A stretch of DNA of 56,172 bases. Origin: Gammaproteobacteria bacterium. GTDB lineage: Bacteria; Pseudomonadota; Gammaproteobacteria; SZUA-229. Position numbers and translations under genes: made by a program. The stretch spans positions 1 to 56,172 of the forward strand of contig JAOUKV010000023.1 of the NCBI GenBank assembly GCA_029882355.1, in the 5' to 3' direction. Shown here one piece after another: positions 37,243 to 46,556 of the stretch. How positions within the stretch are numbered: the first letter of the stretch is position 1; every line of letters begins with the position of its first letter. The notes beneath the pieces are model-generated. The model was not told the origin of the DNA, searched no databases, and was given only the letters and a program-made list of their open reading frames with translations.

Positions 37243-38186
37243 TGTTATTACCCTCTTCACAAAAAGGCGTGGCATTAATCACTGCACTGCTGATCGTCGC
37301 CTTAGCTACTGTGATTAGTGTAGAACTCAGCACACGTTTACAGCTGGATATACGCCGTACTAGTAATATTATCGCCAGCGATCAAGCTCTACCTTATTTG
37401 ATGGAGGCCGAATACTGGTCGCGCCGTATTTTGAAAAAAGATCGAGAAGATAATGACTACGATCATCTCGACGATGACTGGGCCATGGAAATACCAGCCA
37501 TGCCCGTAAAGGGTGGCAGCATACAGGGCAAATTAAGTGATTTGCAGGCCTGCTTTAATCTCAATTCACTTTATCAGGGTAATGCGGTGAATATCCTTGC
37601 TCAGGATCGTTTTCGGCGTTTGATGCAAACCCTATCTACGCCGCCACCTACCGATCTATCTCAGGCCGTTATAGACTGGATCGATGCTGACGTCGATACA
37701 ATAATTCCTGATGGTGCAGAAGACAGTTACTACCTGAATCAGGAAAGACCATATCGCAGCGCCAATCAGGCCATTCAAAGCATCAGTGAACTGCGTTTAA
37801 TCAAAGGTTTTGAGGATGACGTAATCATCCAGGAAACTAAAGATTTGCTCTGCGCCTTTGGTCGCCCTGCCTCCATCAACGTCAACACAGCCCCCGAAGA
37901 AGTGCTAGAATCTCTGGCGGCTGGAATTAGTAATTCAAAAGCTAAAGAGATTATTGCAAACAGGCAGAGTGCGCCTTACGAAACAATGAATGATTTTCTG
38001 ACTATAAATACACTTACCACAGTCATAACAGACACCAACACCAACGGACTCTCTGTTAGCAGTGATTATTTTTTACTGGAAACCGAAGCAAATATTGGAC
38101 AAGCTAGAACCCTGATGTACAGTATTATCCATCGCGAAGCCAATGGCGATACACAGGTTATAGCGCGCTCACAGGGAGCCTATTAG
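37242..38186 (+). CDS. gspK: T2SS minor pseudopilin GspK
   Basis: A 314-residue large minor pseudopilin that caps the pseudopilus tip. The cleavage site is QKG/VALITALLIVALATVIS; Val in place of Phe and no Glu at +5 are usual for GspK. The alpha-helical domain includes the LSDLQACFNLNSL and INVNTAPEEVLESLA (helix-hairpin-helix-like) segments. It overlaps gspJ and gspL by one base each. Confidence 0.94.
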   Translation: MLLPSSQKGVALITALLIVALATVISVELSTRLQLDIRRTSNIIASDQALPYLMEAEYWSRRILKKDREDNDYDHLDDDWAMEIPAMPVKGGSIQGKLSDLQACFNLNSLYQGNAVNILAQDRFRRLMQTLSTPPPTDLSQAVIDWIDADVDTIIPDGAEDSYYLNQERPYRSANQAIQSISELRLIKGFEDDVIIQETKDLLCAFGRPASINVNTAPEEVLESLAAGISNSKAKEIIANRQSAPYETMNDFLTINTLTTVITDTNTNGLSVSSDYFLLETEANIGQARTLMYSIIHREANGDTQVIARSQGAY

Positions 38187-39430
38187 TGGCTGATACACTA
38201 CTCATACATTTTAATCCGACACAGGCAGACAGTGCTACGTGGTCACTAGTGAATAATGCTGGTGAACTCACTACTATGTTATCTCATGGTTCGCTTAGTG
38301 ATGCAGTCGCGATTGCAGAAAAACATAAAACCATCGTTTTGCTCGATAGCACCGACATATACATCGATTCAGTTAAACTGCCGGTCAAAAATCCACAAAA
38401 ACTATTACGCGCTATTCCATTTGCCCTGGAAGAAAAAATTGCCGACGATATAGATGAATTACATTTTGTTGCTGGTAAAACATCCAGCGAAGGCAGTACG
38501 CCAGTTGCAGCAATCAAACATGATACTTTAAAACATATTATCAGGATTCTGGAAGACTCCGGAATAAAACCAGTTGGCCTGATCCCCGATACACTCTGCC
38601 TGACAGCTAATTCATCTCAATGGGCCATTTTGTTACAAGCTGGCCGAGCCAAACTTCAGTTTGATAGTTTTGATGCAGGTGAATTTGATCGCGATGCACT
38701 GCCACTATTGCTGAAGTCTGAATTACAACGCGATGATCGTAAGCAGCCAGAAAAAATTATCTTGTTTACGGCTGACGGTGACGAATCAGAAACAGAAGAT
38801 ATTGATAAAGTCATTCCAGATGATATTGAACTCATCAAGGTCAGTTACAACACACATCCCTTAGTTGTGTTTTGTGGCCAATACAAGCATGTGCTTTCAT
38901 TGAATCTTTTGCAGGACGCCTATAAACCGAAACAGAAAACCAACGTCAACTGGCAACGTTGGCGCATGGCTGCTTCGCTATCTGCAGTATGGTTATGTCT
39001 AAATCTCGGCATGACCAGTGTGCAATATAATTCTTTTGAAGAGATCAATGATCAGCTGCAAGTTGAAATTGATGATATATATAAAAAAGCTTTCCCTGAA
39101 AGCAAGCGCATTGTCAACGCACGGGTTCAAATGGAACAAAAGCTCAATGAGCTGAAAGGCATGGGCAATGCTGGATCCCAGAACAGCCTGATAACATTGC
39201 TTGCCGATTCAAGCGCCGCACTATCCAGCGAAAAATCGGTAACTGTTCAGTCCATCAACTACCGAAATAATACCATTGACATTGAAGTCACTGGCGCCAA
39301 CCTGCAAAACATTGAACAACTGAATAAAAAATTAAACAATACGACCTTGAATGCTGAAATAGTTTCATCTTCCTCGGAGAAAAACCAGGTCAAAGGCAGC
39401 ATTCGTATTAAACGCACAAATCAATCATGA
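38186..39430 (+). CDS. gspL: T2SS assembly protein GspL
   Basis: A 414-residue bitopic protein linking the GspE ATPase to GspM. The cytoplasmic actin-like domain (1-250) has VKLPVKNPQKLLRAIPFALE, the GspE-contact region. A TM near 257-275 and a periplasmic ferredoxin-like domain follow. Start is GTG at 38186, inside the gspK stop (TAGTG). It overlaps gspM by four bases. Confidence 0.92.
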   Translation: MADTLLIHFNPTQADSATWSLVNNAGELTTMLSHGSLSDAVAIAEKHKTIVLLDSTDIYIDSVKLPVKNPQKLLRAIPFALEEKIADDIDELHFVAGKTSSEGSTPVAAIKHDTLKHIIRILEDSGIKPVGLIPDTLCLTANSSQWAILLQAGRAKLQFDSFDAGEFDRDALPLLLKSELQRDDRKQPEKIILFTADGDESETEDIDKVIPDDIELIKVSYNTHPLVVFCGQYKHVLSLNLLQDAYKPKQKTNVNWQRWRMAASLSAVWLCLNLGMTSVQYNSFEEINDQLQVEIDDIYKKAFPESKRIVNARVQMEQKLNELKGMGNAGSQNSLITLLADSSAALSSEKSVTVQSINYRNNTIDIEVTGANLQNIEQLNKKLNNTTLNAEIVSSSSEKNQVKGSIRIKRTNQS

Positions 39431-39927
39431 AACAGCAACTCGAACTTCTAAATAACTGGTATAACAGCCTGTCACTGCGCGATAGAAACCTGTTCATATC
39501 CACTATAGTTATTCTATCCATTACGCTGTTTTATCTCATAGTCTGGGAACCATTGCATCAGGGTCGAGATCTACAGCAACAGAAACTTAAGTCTCAACAG
39601 GACATCTATTCATGGATGCAATCAGCATCCAGTGAAGCCATGTCACTCAAAGGCGCAGGTATTAAAAAAGCGCCCAGCAATCAACCGATTTCTTTAATTC
39701 TTGAAAATAGTGCTAAAATTTCAGGACTAAAACAGTACATTAACAAGATTGAATCATCAGGTAAAAATGGCGCGCGCGTTAAGATCGATTCCGCTTCTTT
39801 TGACCAGCTATTAGTCTGGCTCAACACGCTTGAGCAGCAACATGGTGTCACTATCACCACGGCTAACATTGAACGTAACGATGAGATGGGTACTGTCAGT
39901 GCACGCCTTTCTTTTGAAAAACTATAA
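39427..39927 (+). CDS. gspM: T2SS assembly protein GspM
   Basis: A 166-residue bitopic protein with one TM (about 20-40, LFISTIVILSITLFYLIVWE) and a periplasmic domain (SIDQ-like circular ferredoxin fold) ending in ITTANIERNDEMGTVSARLSFE. It partners GspL. It starts with ATGA overlap on gspL and ends in TAATG with gspN. Identity is from position and topology, since GspM sequences diverge strongly. Confidence 0.9.
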   Translation: MKQQLELLNNWYNSLSLRDRNLFISTIVILSITLFYLIVWEPLHQGRDLQQQKLKSQQDIYSWMQSASSEAMSLKGAGIKKAPSNQPISLILENSAKISGLKQYINKIESSGKNGARVKIDSASFDQLLVWLNTLEQQHGVTITTANIERNDEMGTVSARLSFEKL

Positions 39928-40697
39928 TGAAAACTAAATACTATTGGATCACAGGCATACTCGCTCTGGCTTTTTTTTTAATTATTAACATACCCGCTGC
40001 AATCGTTATAAATCCGATTAAAGATCAACTAGCACAAATTAACATCCAGCATGTAAGCGGTTCAATCTGGCAGGGCAGCGCTCAACAGATTACCGTGCAA
40101 TCAAAACACGTTTTCAAGAATGTCGAGTGGTCCATTTGTGTATTCCATTTATTATTGGCTGAAGCCTGTGTTGAACTTGATACCGAATACAATACTAACC
40201 CGCTAAGCGGCCAGGTTAGTATTGGTCTGGACAATGCTATACAGGCAAAAAATCTCAAAACCACAATGACTGCTCATGCGCTTAGTCAGATAGTAACCAT
40301 GCCTATGGGCGAAATTGCGGGTGACATCTCCGTTTATCTAGAGACATTAAACTGGCAACAGGGCGGCGTGCCATCTGCCACTGGCGTTATAAAATGGAGC
40401 AAGGCCAGCATTACCATCGCGGAGACTGCTCAGTTAGGCGATATTATAGTCAGCCTGAGCGAGTCTGAAGATAGTCCGATTAATGCCGAGATTTCCAATA
40501 CTAACGGGCAACTTGCTATAGCGGGTACGGCTTCTCTCAAGGCAACCACTGACTACCAGCTAGACTTGACTCTGACCCCAAATGACAAGGCCAGTACGAA
40601 CCTTAAAAGCAGTTTGGGCTTGTTCGCCAAGCCCCAGGCAAATGGTAGTTATACTGTAAAAAATAACGGCAACCTTAAACAACTAGGTTTAATGTAA
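39927..40697 (+). CDS. gspN: T2SS protein GspN
   Basis: A 256-residue protein with an N-terminal TM/signal anchor (about 7-28, ITGILALAFFLIINIPAAIVI) and a mostly beta periplasmic domain; NPIKDQLAQINIQHVSGSIWQGSA is the typical GspN start. GspN occurs in only some type II systems and its role is uncertain. Two cysteines (WSICVFHLLLAEACVELD, about 71 and 80) may form a disulfide. It is the last gsp gene; gspO (prepilin peptidase) is not in the window. Confidence 0.9.
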   Translation: MKTKYYWITGILALAFFLIINIPAAIVINPIKDQLAQINIQHVSGSIWQGSAQQITVQSKHVFKNVEWSICVFHLLLAEACVELDTEYNTNPLSGQVSIGLDNAIQAKNLKTTMTAHALSQIVTMPMGEIAGDISVYLETLNWQQGGVPSATGVIKWSKASITIAETAQLGDIIVSLSESEDSPINAEISNTNGQLAIAGTASLKATTDYQLDLTLTPNDKASTNLKSSLGLFAKPQANGSYTVKNNGNLKQLGLM

Positions 40698-40703
40698 GAA
40701 TCA

Positions 40704-41111
40704 ATGAGTAAAAAAAATAATTCTAATAAAATTAAAATCACTCCAGAAAATAAATGCAGTTTCTGTACCGGTTCGATTTGCTGCACCTACGTGACTCAGC
40801 ATCTTGATGCACCCAAATCAAAAGATGATTTTCAACAACTGCTCTGGCAAGTTTCACACGACAACATCAGTATCTATAAAGATGATGACGGCTGGACATT
40901 ATTAGTCAGCGGTAAATGCCAACATTTACAAATTAATGGTGATTGTGGCATCTATCACACGCGCCCAGAAATATGCCGTGAACATACCAATGACTACTGT
41001 GAATATGACGCACCGTCAGAAGATGGTTTCGATTTATATTTTACAAATTACGAAGAATTGCTGGCTTACTGCAGGAAGCGTTATAAAAAATGGGACGAGC
41101 AATTTAAATAA
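40704..41111 (+). CDS. YkgJ-family cysteine-cluster protein
   Basis: A 135-residue protein with the cysteine-cluster pattern of the YkgJ/CxxCxxCC family: CSFCTGSICC near residues 18-27, then GKCQHLQINGDCGIYHTRPEICREH and a last Cys pair. The family is thought to bind zinc or iron, and function is not established. It begins six bases after gspN on the same strand, so it is likely made with the T2SS operon. The N-terminus is Lys/Asn-rich and no signal peptide is seen, so it should be cytoplasmic. Confidence 0.85.
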   Translation: MSKKNNSNKIKITPENKCSFCTGSICCTYVTQHLDAPKSKDDFQQLLWQVSHDNISIYKDDDGWTLLVSGKCQHLQINGDCGIYHTRPEICREHTNDYCEYDAPSEDGFDLYFTNYEELLAYCRKRYKKWDEQFK

Positions 41112-41122
41112 TATAATCCAGA

Positions 41123-41785
41123 TCAGCCTGGCATCACATCAGTAAATCGATGTACCGCATGAAAATGCTGCGTTTCAACTTCATCAGCCTGACTATCAGG
41201 CTGCAATATCGCCAGTAAATATTTAATACCATAGTGTTCTGCACTTTGTAGCACTTCCAGATTGTCATCAATCAACATCGTATGCGCTGATTCAAACGGC
41301 TCTATCTCATTCAATGCCTTCCAGAAACCATCATGCTCTTTTGCCATGCCAATATCATGTGCATTGACCATACGATCAAAGTACACATCTAAACCTGTTT
41401 TTTTCATTTTTAACGACAGGCTGGCAGGATGAGCATTGGTCACTAATACGATGCGCTTGCTGGCATTCCTCATTGCCTGCAAAAATTCACGAACCTCCGG
41501 GCGGACCGCAATTTTGTGCGACATCTCGTGCTTTAGCTGCTCAATATCCAGATCCAGTTCACGTGTCCAGAAATCGACGCAATACCAGTCCAAACTGCCC
41601 TTGGCCGCCTTGTAGTGACCCATCATCACATCACTCGCTTCTTCGCGGCTTAAGTCATGCTTGTCTGCAAAACAGACAGGCACGTATTCCAGCCAGAAAT
41701 GATTATCAAAATGCAAATCCAGCAGCGTGCCATCGAGATCCAGGAAGACCGTTTTAATTTCTTGCCAATCCAGATATTTATTCAT
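41123..41785 (-). CDS. yrfG: GMP/IMP nucleotidase-like HAD hydrolase (YrfG)
   Basis: A 220-residue HAD phosphatase. Motif I is VFLDLDGTLLDLHFDNHFW near residue 13, motif II is LVTNAHPAS, and motif III/IV is MLIDDNLEVLQSAEHYGI. Close agreement with E. coli YrfG, a purine mononucleotidase, extends to LDWYCVDFWTREL. I chose the ATG at 41785, with GAGG upstream, over a TTG at 41797. It converges with the YkgJ-like gene and diverges from cysQ. Confidence 0.9.
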   Translation of the reverse strand: MNKYLDWQEIKTVFLDLDGTLLDLHFDNHFWLEYVPVCFADKHDLSREEASDVMMGHYKAAKGSLDWYCVDFWTRELDLDIEQLKHEMSHKIAVRPEVREFLQAMRNASKRIVLVTNAHPASLSLKMKKTGLDVYFDRMVNAHDIGMAKEHDGFWKALNEIEPFESAHTMLIDDNLEVLQSAEHYGIKYLLAILQPDSQADEVETQHFHAVHRFTDVMPG

Positions 41786-41863
41786 AAACAACCTCAATTA
41801 CAGACAGATAATCGGGAATATAGTAGTATCCCGTTTCCCAAGTTTATCAAGTGAAGCACGCTC

Positions 41864-42682
41864 ATGTCAGAATCTCTCAATCTCGAACACTTATGCAACC
41901 AGTGCGTAGAAATCGCGCGCGAAGCCGGTGAGAGAATACTGGAAATTTACAACAGCGACTACAAGATTGAAGAAAAAGACGATAAATCACCTTTGACCGA
42001 TGCTGATCTGGCTGCGCACAACACCATCGTTAAAGCATTAACGGCTTTAACCCCGGACATTCCTATCCTGTCTGAGGAGTCTGCAAAACTACCTTTTGAG
42101 GTACGGAAACAATGGCAGACATACTGGCTGGTTGATCCGCTCGATGGTACCAAGGAATTTATCAAACGTAATGGTGAATTCACCGTCAATATTGCACTCA
42201 TCAATAATCATAAGAGCATCATTGGCGTTATCCATGTCCCAGTATTGAATATCGATTATTTTGGCTGGAAGAACGGCGGCTCTTTTAAAATTGAGCAAGG
42301 CGGTAAGACCACTCCTATTCAAGTACGCAAACTATCGGAAGAAAAACTGGTTGTTGTCGGTAGCCGCTCACACGGCTCAGAGCAATTACAGGCTTATATG
42401 GAGAATCTGGGCGATTCTGAATTGCTGAGCATGGGTAGCTCGCTAAAGTTCTGCCTGGTCGCTGAGGGCAAAGCTGATCTATACCCAAGAATTGGCCTTA
42501 CCTCTGAATGGGATACGGGTGCTGCACATTGCATCGTTGAACAGGCGGGTGGTCGCGTCACCAAATTAGATATGTCTGATCTGGATTACAACACTAAAGA
42601 CAGCCTGCTCAATCCCTTCTTCTTCGTTTTTGGTGATGACAGTCGAGACTGGTCTACTTATCTTCCACCAGAAACTGCCTAA
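41864..42682 (+). CDS. cysQ: 3'(2'),5'-bisphosphate nucleotidase CysQ
   Basis: A 272-residue Mg-dependent phosphatase that removes PAP, the by-product of sulfate assimilation and sulfo-transfer. It carries the lithium-sensitive phosphatase motifs: SPLTDADLAAH near residue 42, PILSEESA with the metal Glu, WLVDPLDGTKEFIKRNGEF near 90, and WDTGAAHCIVEQAGG near 210. The cysQ-yrfG pair is divergent with a 78-base gap that includes an imperfect inverted repeat CGGGAATA / TATCCCG (41813-41833), a possible operator. Confidence 0.94.
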   Translation: MSESLNLEHLCNQCVEIAREAGERILEIYNSDYKIEEKDDKSPLTDADLAAHNTIVKALTALTPDIPILSEESAKLPFEVRKQWQTYWLVDPLDGTKEFIKRNGEFTVNIALINNHKSIIGVIHVPVLNIDYFGWKNGGSFKIEQGGKTTPIQVRKLSEEKLVVVGSRSHGSEQLQAYMENLGDSELLSMGSSLKFCLVAEGKADLYPRIGLTSEWDTGAAHCIVEQAGGRVTKLDMSDLDYNTKDSLLNPFFFVFGDDSRDWSTYLPPETA

Positions 42683-42717
42683 GTGACGATTAGGTACTTA
42701 TTGATAACAGTAAAATC

Positions 42718-43053
42718 TTAACCTTTCTTATCTGATTTATTTGTTCTACGATCAAACGCGATCAACCCTTCTTTATCATCTATTAGCGGGAAGCTTCTCT
42801 CACCTTCAAAACGCCTGTCACTATCCAGAGAGTTGGTGCTTGCATCCAGAACAATCTCTGAATCATCATCAATTTTGTTAACAGGTTCAACTGAATCAGC
42901 GGCACTGCGCCTCATCAATAACACCAGGCCACCCGTAACGATCAATAACACCGATGAAAACAGGATCAGGCGCGACTCTACAATCATCATGCAGAATATA
43001 CCTAAACCAATATAAATATAAGGTAACGACTGGTAAATCGACTTCGGTAACAT
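42718..43053 (-). CDS. Small two-TM membrane protein of unknown function
   Basis: I do not recognise this 111-residue protein. It has two predicted TM helices (about residues 10-26 and 29-47: YIYIGLGIFCMMIV and LILFSSVLLIVTGGLVLLM), a basic turn RRS, then an acidic cytoplasmic tail of about 60 residues with DDDSEIVLDAST. I chose the ATG at 43053, because GGAGG lies nine bases upstream; a longer frame starts at 43074. The EIVLDA motif recurs in the SHOCT-like protein at 48560-49288. It is convergent with cysQ. Confidence 0.65.
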   Translation of the reverse strand: MLPKSIYQSLPYIYIGLGIFCMMIVESRLILFSSVLLIVTGGLVLLMRRSAADSVEPVNKIDDDSEIVLDASTNSLDSDRRFEGERSFPLIDDKEGLIAFDRRTNKSDKKG

Positions 43054-43226
43054 AGCTAGTACCCTCCATGTCATTTAATTACGTTCAATAAATAGATGCC
43101 CTACATATAACGACATATCTACCTGTATGAGACTACCAATAACACTGTTACAAATCTAGTACTTTACAGCAACGCTTGTTCTAGTTAAATTGGCTCCATC
43201 TGAAACAGGATCTTCATAAATATACA

Positions 43227-44108
43227 ATGATAATCACCTTTTATGGTGTTCGAGGCTCTGCACCAACGCCTGGGCCAACAACAATCAAATACGGAGGTAA
43301 CACTTCCTGTATACATCTAGCCATGGACAACGGCCAGGATGTGATTCTTGATGCAGGCACCGGCATGAAACAACTGGGCAGAAAACTCCTCCAGAAAACA
43401 ACACCCATAAACATTATTCTTTCTCACGTTCACTGGGATCACATTCAGGGCTACCCTTTTTTCGAACCCATTTTTCAAGCTGATCGTCAAATTGAAGTTT
43501 TCACCAGCGCTGACTCAAATGACCAGTACCCCGGCACATTATTTAGTCAACTCGATGGCATCAACTTTCCAGTTAGACTCGAAGAGCTACCCTCAAAGAA
43601 CACCTGTATTTTTGATAATGTCGAATCCATCCTGCGTAAAAAAAATATTCACATTATAACAAAACCACTCAATCATCCGGGTGGCGGTACAGCCTATCGT
43701 ATTGAAGAAGACGGTATGAGCATGGCTTACGTTACTGACAATGAGCTTGATCCACCGTACAAGGTTCACACCACCTATGATGAATGGGTAGATTTTCTAC
43801 ACGGTGTTGATGTATTGATTCACGATGCTCAATACACTGAAGATGATATGCCGCACAAACACGGCTGGGGACATTCGTTAATTTCACAGGTCAGACAACT
43901 GGCCATCGATGCAGAGGTGGGCACACTGGTCATGTTCCATCATGACCCTGATCGCAGCGATGCAGAACTGGATGAAATTCAGATTGAAAATGAATCCCAC
44001 TTTAAACACAAACGAGATCCAGCTAAAAGCATTTGTGCTGCTGAAGGCATGCAAATCAAACTTTCCAGACCTGTCATCGGCAGTAATACACTGGTCGAAA
44101 CTCTCTAG
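43227..44108 (+). CDS. Metallo-beta-lactamase fold hydrolase
   Basis: A 293-residue MBL-fold enzyme. The metal motif is HVHWDHIQG near residue 68-76, with further ligands likely at H150 (LNHPGGGTAYRI), D172 (YVTDNE) and the later HDAQY and HGWGHS segments. The N-terminus MIITFYGVRGSAPTPGP is like RNase Z/PhnP and class II cAMP phosphodiesterase relatives, which cleave phosphodiester bonds. I cannot name the substrate. The start follows a weak site. It is 14 bases before galE on the same strand. Confidence 0.85.
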   Translation: MIITFYGVRGSAPTPGPTTIKYGGNTSCIHLAMDNGQDVILDAGTGMKQLGRKLLQKTTPINIILSHVHWDHIQGYPFFEPIFQADRQIEVFTSADSNDQYPGTLFSQLDGINFPVRLEELPSKNTCIFDNVESILRKKNIHIITKPLNHPGGGTAYRIEEDGMSMAYVTDNELDPPYKVHTTYDEWVDFLHGVDVLIHDAQYTEDDMPHKHGWGHSLISQVRQLAIDAEVGTLVMFHHDPDRSDAELDEIQIENESHFKHKRDPAKSICAAEGMQIKLSRPVIGSNTLVETL

Positions 44109-44122
44109 CGGTATTTATAATA

Positions 44123-45103
44123 ATGAAAATTCTTGTTGTCGGTGGCGCCGGTTATATTGGCTCACACATGGTTAAACAGCTCGCCTTATCAAATCATGAT
44201 GTTGTCATTCTGGACAACTTAAGTTGCGGTTATCAGGACGCGGTTAAATATGGCGAACTTGTCATTGGCGACATGGGTGACACCAAAGTTCTTGATCGCT
44301 TATTTAGCAACAATAAATTTGATGCCGTGATGCACTTTGCTGCTTTTATTGAAGTCGGCGAATCTGTGATTAATCCTGGCAAGTATTATCACAACAACGT
44401 ATCCAATACTCAGGTATTGCTTGATGCCATGGTAAAACATGATGTCAAACATTTTATTTTTTCATCTACCGCCGCCATCTTTGGTGAGCCGCAGTACACA
44501 CCGATAGATGAAAATCATCCGCAAAACCCTATTAACCCTTACGGCCGCAGCAAGTTAATGGTCGAGCATATGCTCGAAGACTACGATAACGCCTATGGCT
44601 TGAAATCAACCTGTATGCGTTATTTTAATGCTGCTGGTGCCGACCCTGAAGGTGAGCTGGGCGAACGTCACAACCCTGAATCGCATTTAGTGCCACTCAT
44701 ACTTCAGGCGGCTTCAGGACGGCGCGAAGACATCAAAATATTTGGTCAGGATTACGCCACCGATGATGGCACCTGCGTACGCGACTATGTGCACATCAAT
44801 GATTTATGTGAAGCCCATTCATTAGCGCTGACCAGAATGCAAAAAACCGGTAACAGTGCTCGCTACAATCTGGGCAATGGCAAGGGTTTTTCAGTACAAC
44901 AGGTGATCGATTCTGCCAAACAGGTTTCAGGTAAAGATTTTAAAGTGACCATCACGAAACGACGCGCCGGTGACCCGGCTGTATTAGTGGCTGACTCCAC
45001 ACTCGCCAGACAGGAACTCAACTGGCAGCCTAAATTCGATCAATTAGAAACGATTATCGAAACAGCCTGGCAGTGGGAGATTGATTTTTTAGTCCGGCAA
45101 TAA
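44123..45103 (+). CDS. galE: UDP-glucose 4-epimerase GalE
   Basis: This 326-residue short-chain dehydrogenase-type epimerase exchanges UDP-glucose and UDP-galactose, feeding surface polysaccharide. It has NAD-binding VVGGAGYIGSHMVKQL, catalytic STAAIFGEP and YGRSKLMVE (Tyr/Lys pair), RYFNAAGADPEGELGERH and YATDDGTCVRDYVHI. It is close in layout to the MBL gene. Its last 15 bases overlap the 3' end of the opposite-strand cytochrome gene. Confidence 0.96.
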   Translation: MKILVVGGAGYIGSHMVKQLALSNHDVVILDNLSCGYQDAVKYGELVIGDMGDTKVLDRLFSNNKFDAVMHFAAFIEVGESVINPGKYYHNNVSNTQVLLDAMVKHDVKHFIFSSTAAIFGEPQYTPIDENHPQNPINPYGRSKLMVEHMLEDYDNAYGLKSTCMRYFNAAGADPEGELGERHNPESHLVPLILQAASGRREDIKIFGQDYATDDGTCVRDYVHINDLCEAHSLALTRMQKTGNSARYNLGNGKGFSVQQVIDSAKQVSGKDFKVTITKRRAGDPAVLVADSTLARQELNWQPKFDQLETIIETAWQWEIDFLVRQ

Positions 45104-45931
45104 AGCATTACGCAAATCAGAAACAATACGATGCGTATTATGACAACGTGCACACACCGTCACTGCAATTTCTCCCATGAGTTTCTGACTGTCTTTAACC
45201 TGTCCTTTATCGATGTTTGACTGAAGTGTTTTAAAACGTTGCTGAGTTTCCTCACCCAGTATGCGTTCGCGTGGGTACTTATCATCTTTATGACAACGAT
45301 TACAACTATCACCAAGATGCTGTAACTGGTCTACAAGATTTTGTCTGGCCTGTTGTGCAACCGCTTTATGGCCATCTTCGAGCGCAATCAGGATTCGGTT
45401 AACGGAGTCAGACAAGTTTTCCATGTTATCTGTGAAAGACTGCGGCGCGCCGTTAAGCCCCTTAACCTTAATATCCTCATAATGTGGCGAACGGTACATG
45501 GCTGTCACTAGTGGCTGATAATCACTATGACAGTCATCACAGGTGCGCTGAATCATTTTCAACGTTTTGGCCAGACGCGGCGTATCACCCTTTTCAGCAA
45601 ACATTTCAAGTTCAGGCAATAAACGGGGCTTGATCTCTTTTTCCCACTCCGGCACCATATCGGCGATTTTGCTGTAATCCTTTTCCAGACGGCTTATCCA
45701 CTTTTTCATACCAGCCTGATCTTTCTGTTCAGCATATTCACCAATGGCCTGCATTTCACGACGCAACCTAAACATGGTATGCAACCAGACCTGGCGCTTG
45801 TTGGCAGGTTTGTACCATTCTTCCAGTGATGCCGGTGGCACGTCAAGACTGACGGAGTCACCAGCATAAACGGGCATAATTCCCGCACCAATAATCAGGT
45901 AAAGCAGTAAAAAAACAGGAGTAAATTTCAT
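45089..45931 (-). CDS. Periplasmic triheme c-type cytochrome
   Basis: A 280-residue exported protein with signal peptide ending near Ala23 (PVYA/G) and three CxxCH heme sites: CDDCH (131-135), CNRCH (210-214) and CARCH (260-264). Between signal and first heme is a helical domain of about 100 residues rich in Lys and Glu. I recognise no named family; repeated spacing suggests a cytochrome c'-like or NapB/c-552-like electron carrier. It diverges from the hemerythrin gene, with 184 bases between, and overlaps the galE end by 15. Confidence 0.85.
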   Translation of the reverse strand: MKFTPVFLLLYLIIGAGIMPVYAGDSVSLDVPPASLEEWYKPANKRQVWLHTMFRLRREMQAIGEYAEQKDQAGMKKWISRLEKDYSKIADMVPEWEKEIKPRLLPELEMFAEKGDTPRLAKTLKMIQRTCDDCHSDYQPLVTAMYRSPHYEDIKVKGLNGAPQSFTDNMENLSDSVNRILIALEDGHKAVAQQARQNLVDQLQHLGDSCNRCHKDDKYPRERILGEETQQRFKTLQSNIDKGQVKDSQKLMGEIAVTVCARCHNTHRIVSDLRNALLPD

Positions 45932-46044
45932 ATTATTAGCAAGCCGTCGTTATAAAGTGTTCAGGACATTATAAGTCATTATATTGCCACTAGAAGAGCT
46001 GATGCTTACACTGTTACAAGATTAAGAAATCTGCAGCCTTTCTA

Positions 46045-46086
46045 CTGACGTAGATCATTGGCCATGGCATCACATACCGTTATGAT
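46045..46086 (+). promoter_or_regulatory. FNR/CRP-like class II promoter before the hemerythrin gene
   Basis: CTGAC-GTAG-ATCAT (46045-46058) matches the FNR/DNR box TTGAT-N4-ATCAA at seven of ten positions. Its centre (46051.5) lies 29.5 bases before TATGAT (46081-46086), the exact spacing of class II FNR promoters, where the site is centred at -41.5. Transcription would start near 46093. The box is imperfect, so this is a good candidate only. Confidence 0.45.
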
Positions 46087-46115
46087 CTTGCTGTTAAACA
46101 ACAGAGCATACTGAA

Positions 46116-46556
46116 ATGAATATTAAACAATTTATGTCACAGGATCATAAAGAATGCGATCTGCTTTACGCCAGGGCCGAGGCCGCCGCGTCCGCTGAAG
46201 ACTGGAGCACCGCTAATCAGACGTTCAATGCATTTATTCAGGCCATGGAACGTCATCTTGGTATTGAAGAAACGGAGTTATTCCCTGCCTTCGAGGAGGC
46301 CACCGGCATAAAGATGGGGCCCACAGAAATGATGCGCATGGAACACGACCAGATGCGAGTGCTTTTTGCCGAAATGCGAGATGCACTGGAACGCCAACAC
46401 AGCGATGATTACCTCGGCATTGCCGATACCCTGCTGATATTGATGCAGCAACACAATATGAAAGAAGAACAGATTTTATACAACATGATGGATCAGCACC
46501 TCTCTGACGACAACCTTCATTTAGAAAAAAAGTTTCAGGACTGGGAAAAAGATTAA
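46116..46556 (+). CDS. Hemerythrin-domain protein
   Basis: A 146-residue four-helix hemerythrin. The di-iron ligands are in place: H11, H47 and E51 (HLGIE), H77, and H113 and E117 (HNMKE). Such proteins bind O2 or NO. Its stop shares one base with the DUF2249 gene (TAATG), followed by a polytopic membrane gene, so the three are likely one unit. The FNR-like promoter upstream would put it under low-oxygen or NO control. Proteins of this pairing occur near denitrification and NO-response genes in other proteobacteria. Confidence 0.9.
   Translation: MNIKQFMSQDHKECDLLYARAEAAASAEDWSTANQTFNAFIQAMERHLGIEETELFPAFEEATGIKMGPTEMMRMEHDQMRVLFAEMRDALERQHSDDYLGIADTLLILMQQHNMKEEQILYNMMDQHLSDDNLHLEKKFQDWEKD

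Noticed and set aside
41813..41833. CGGGAATA / TATCCCG inverted repeat between yrfG and cysQ.
   Set aside because: Imperfect and short; noted as a possible operator in the cysQ entry but too weak for its own feature.
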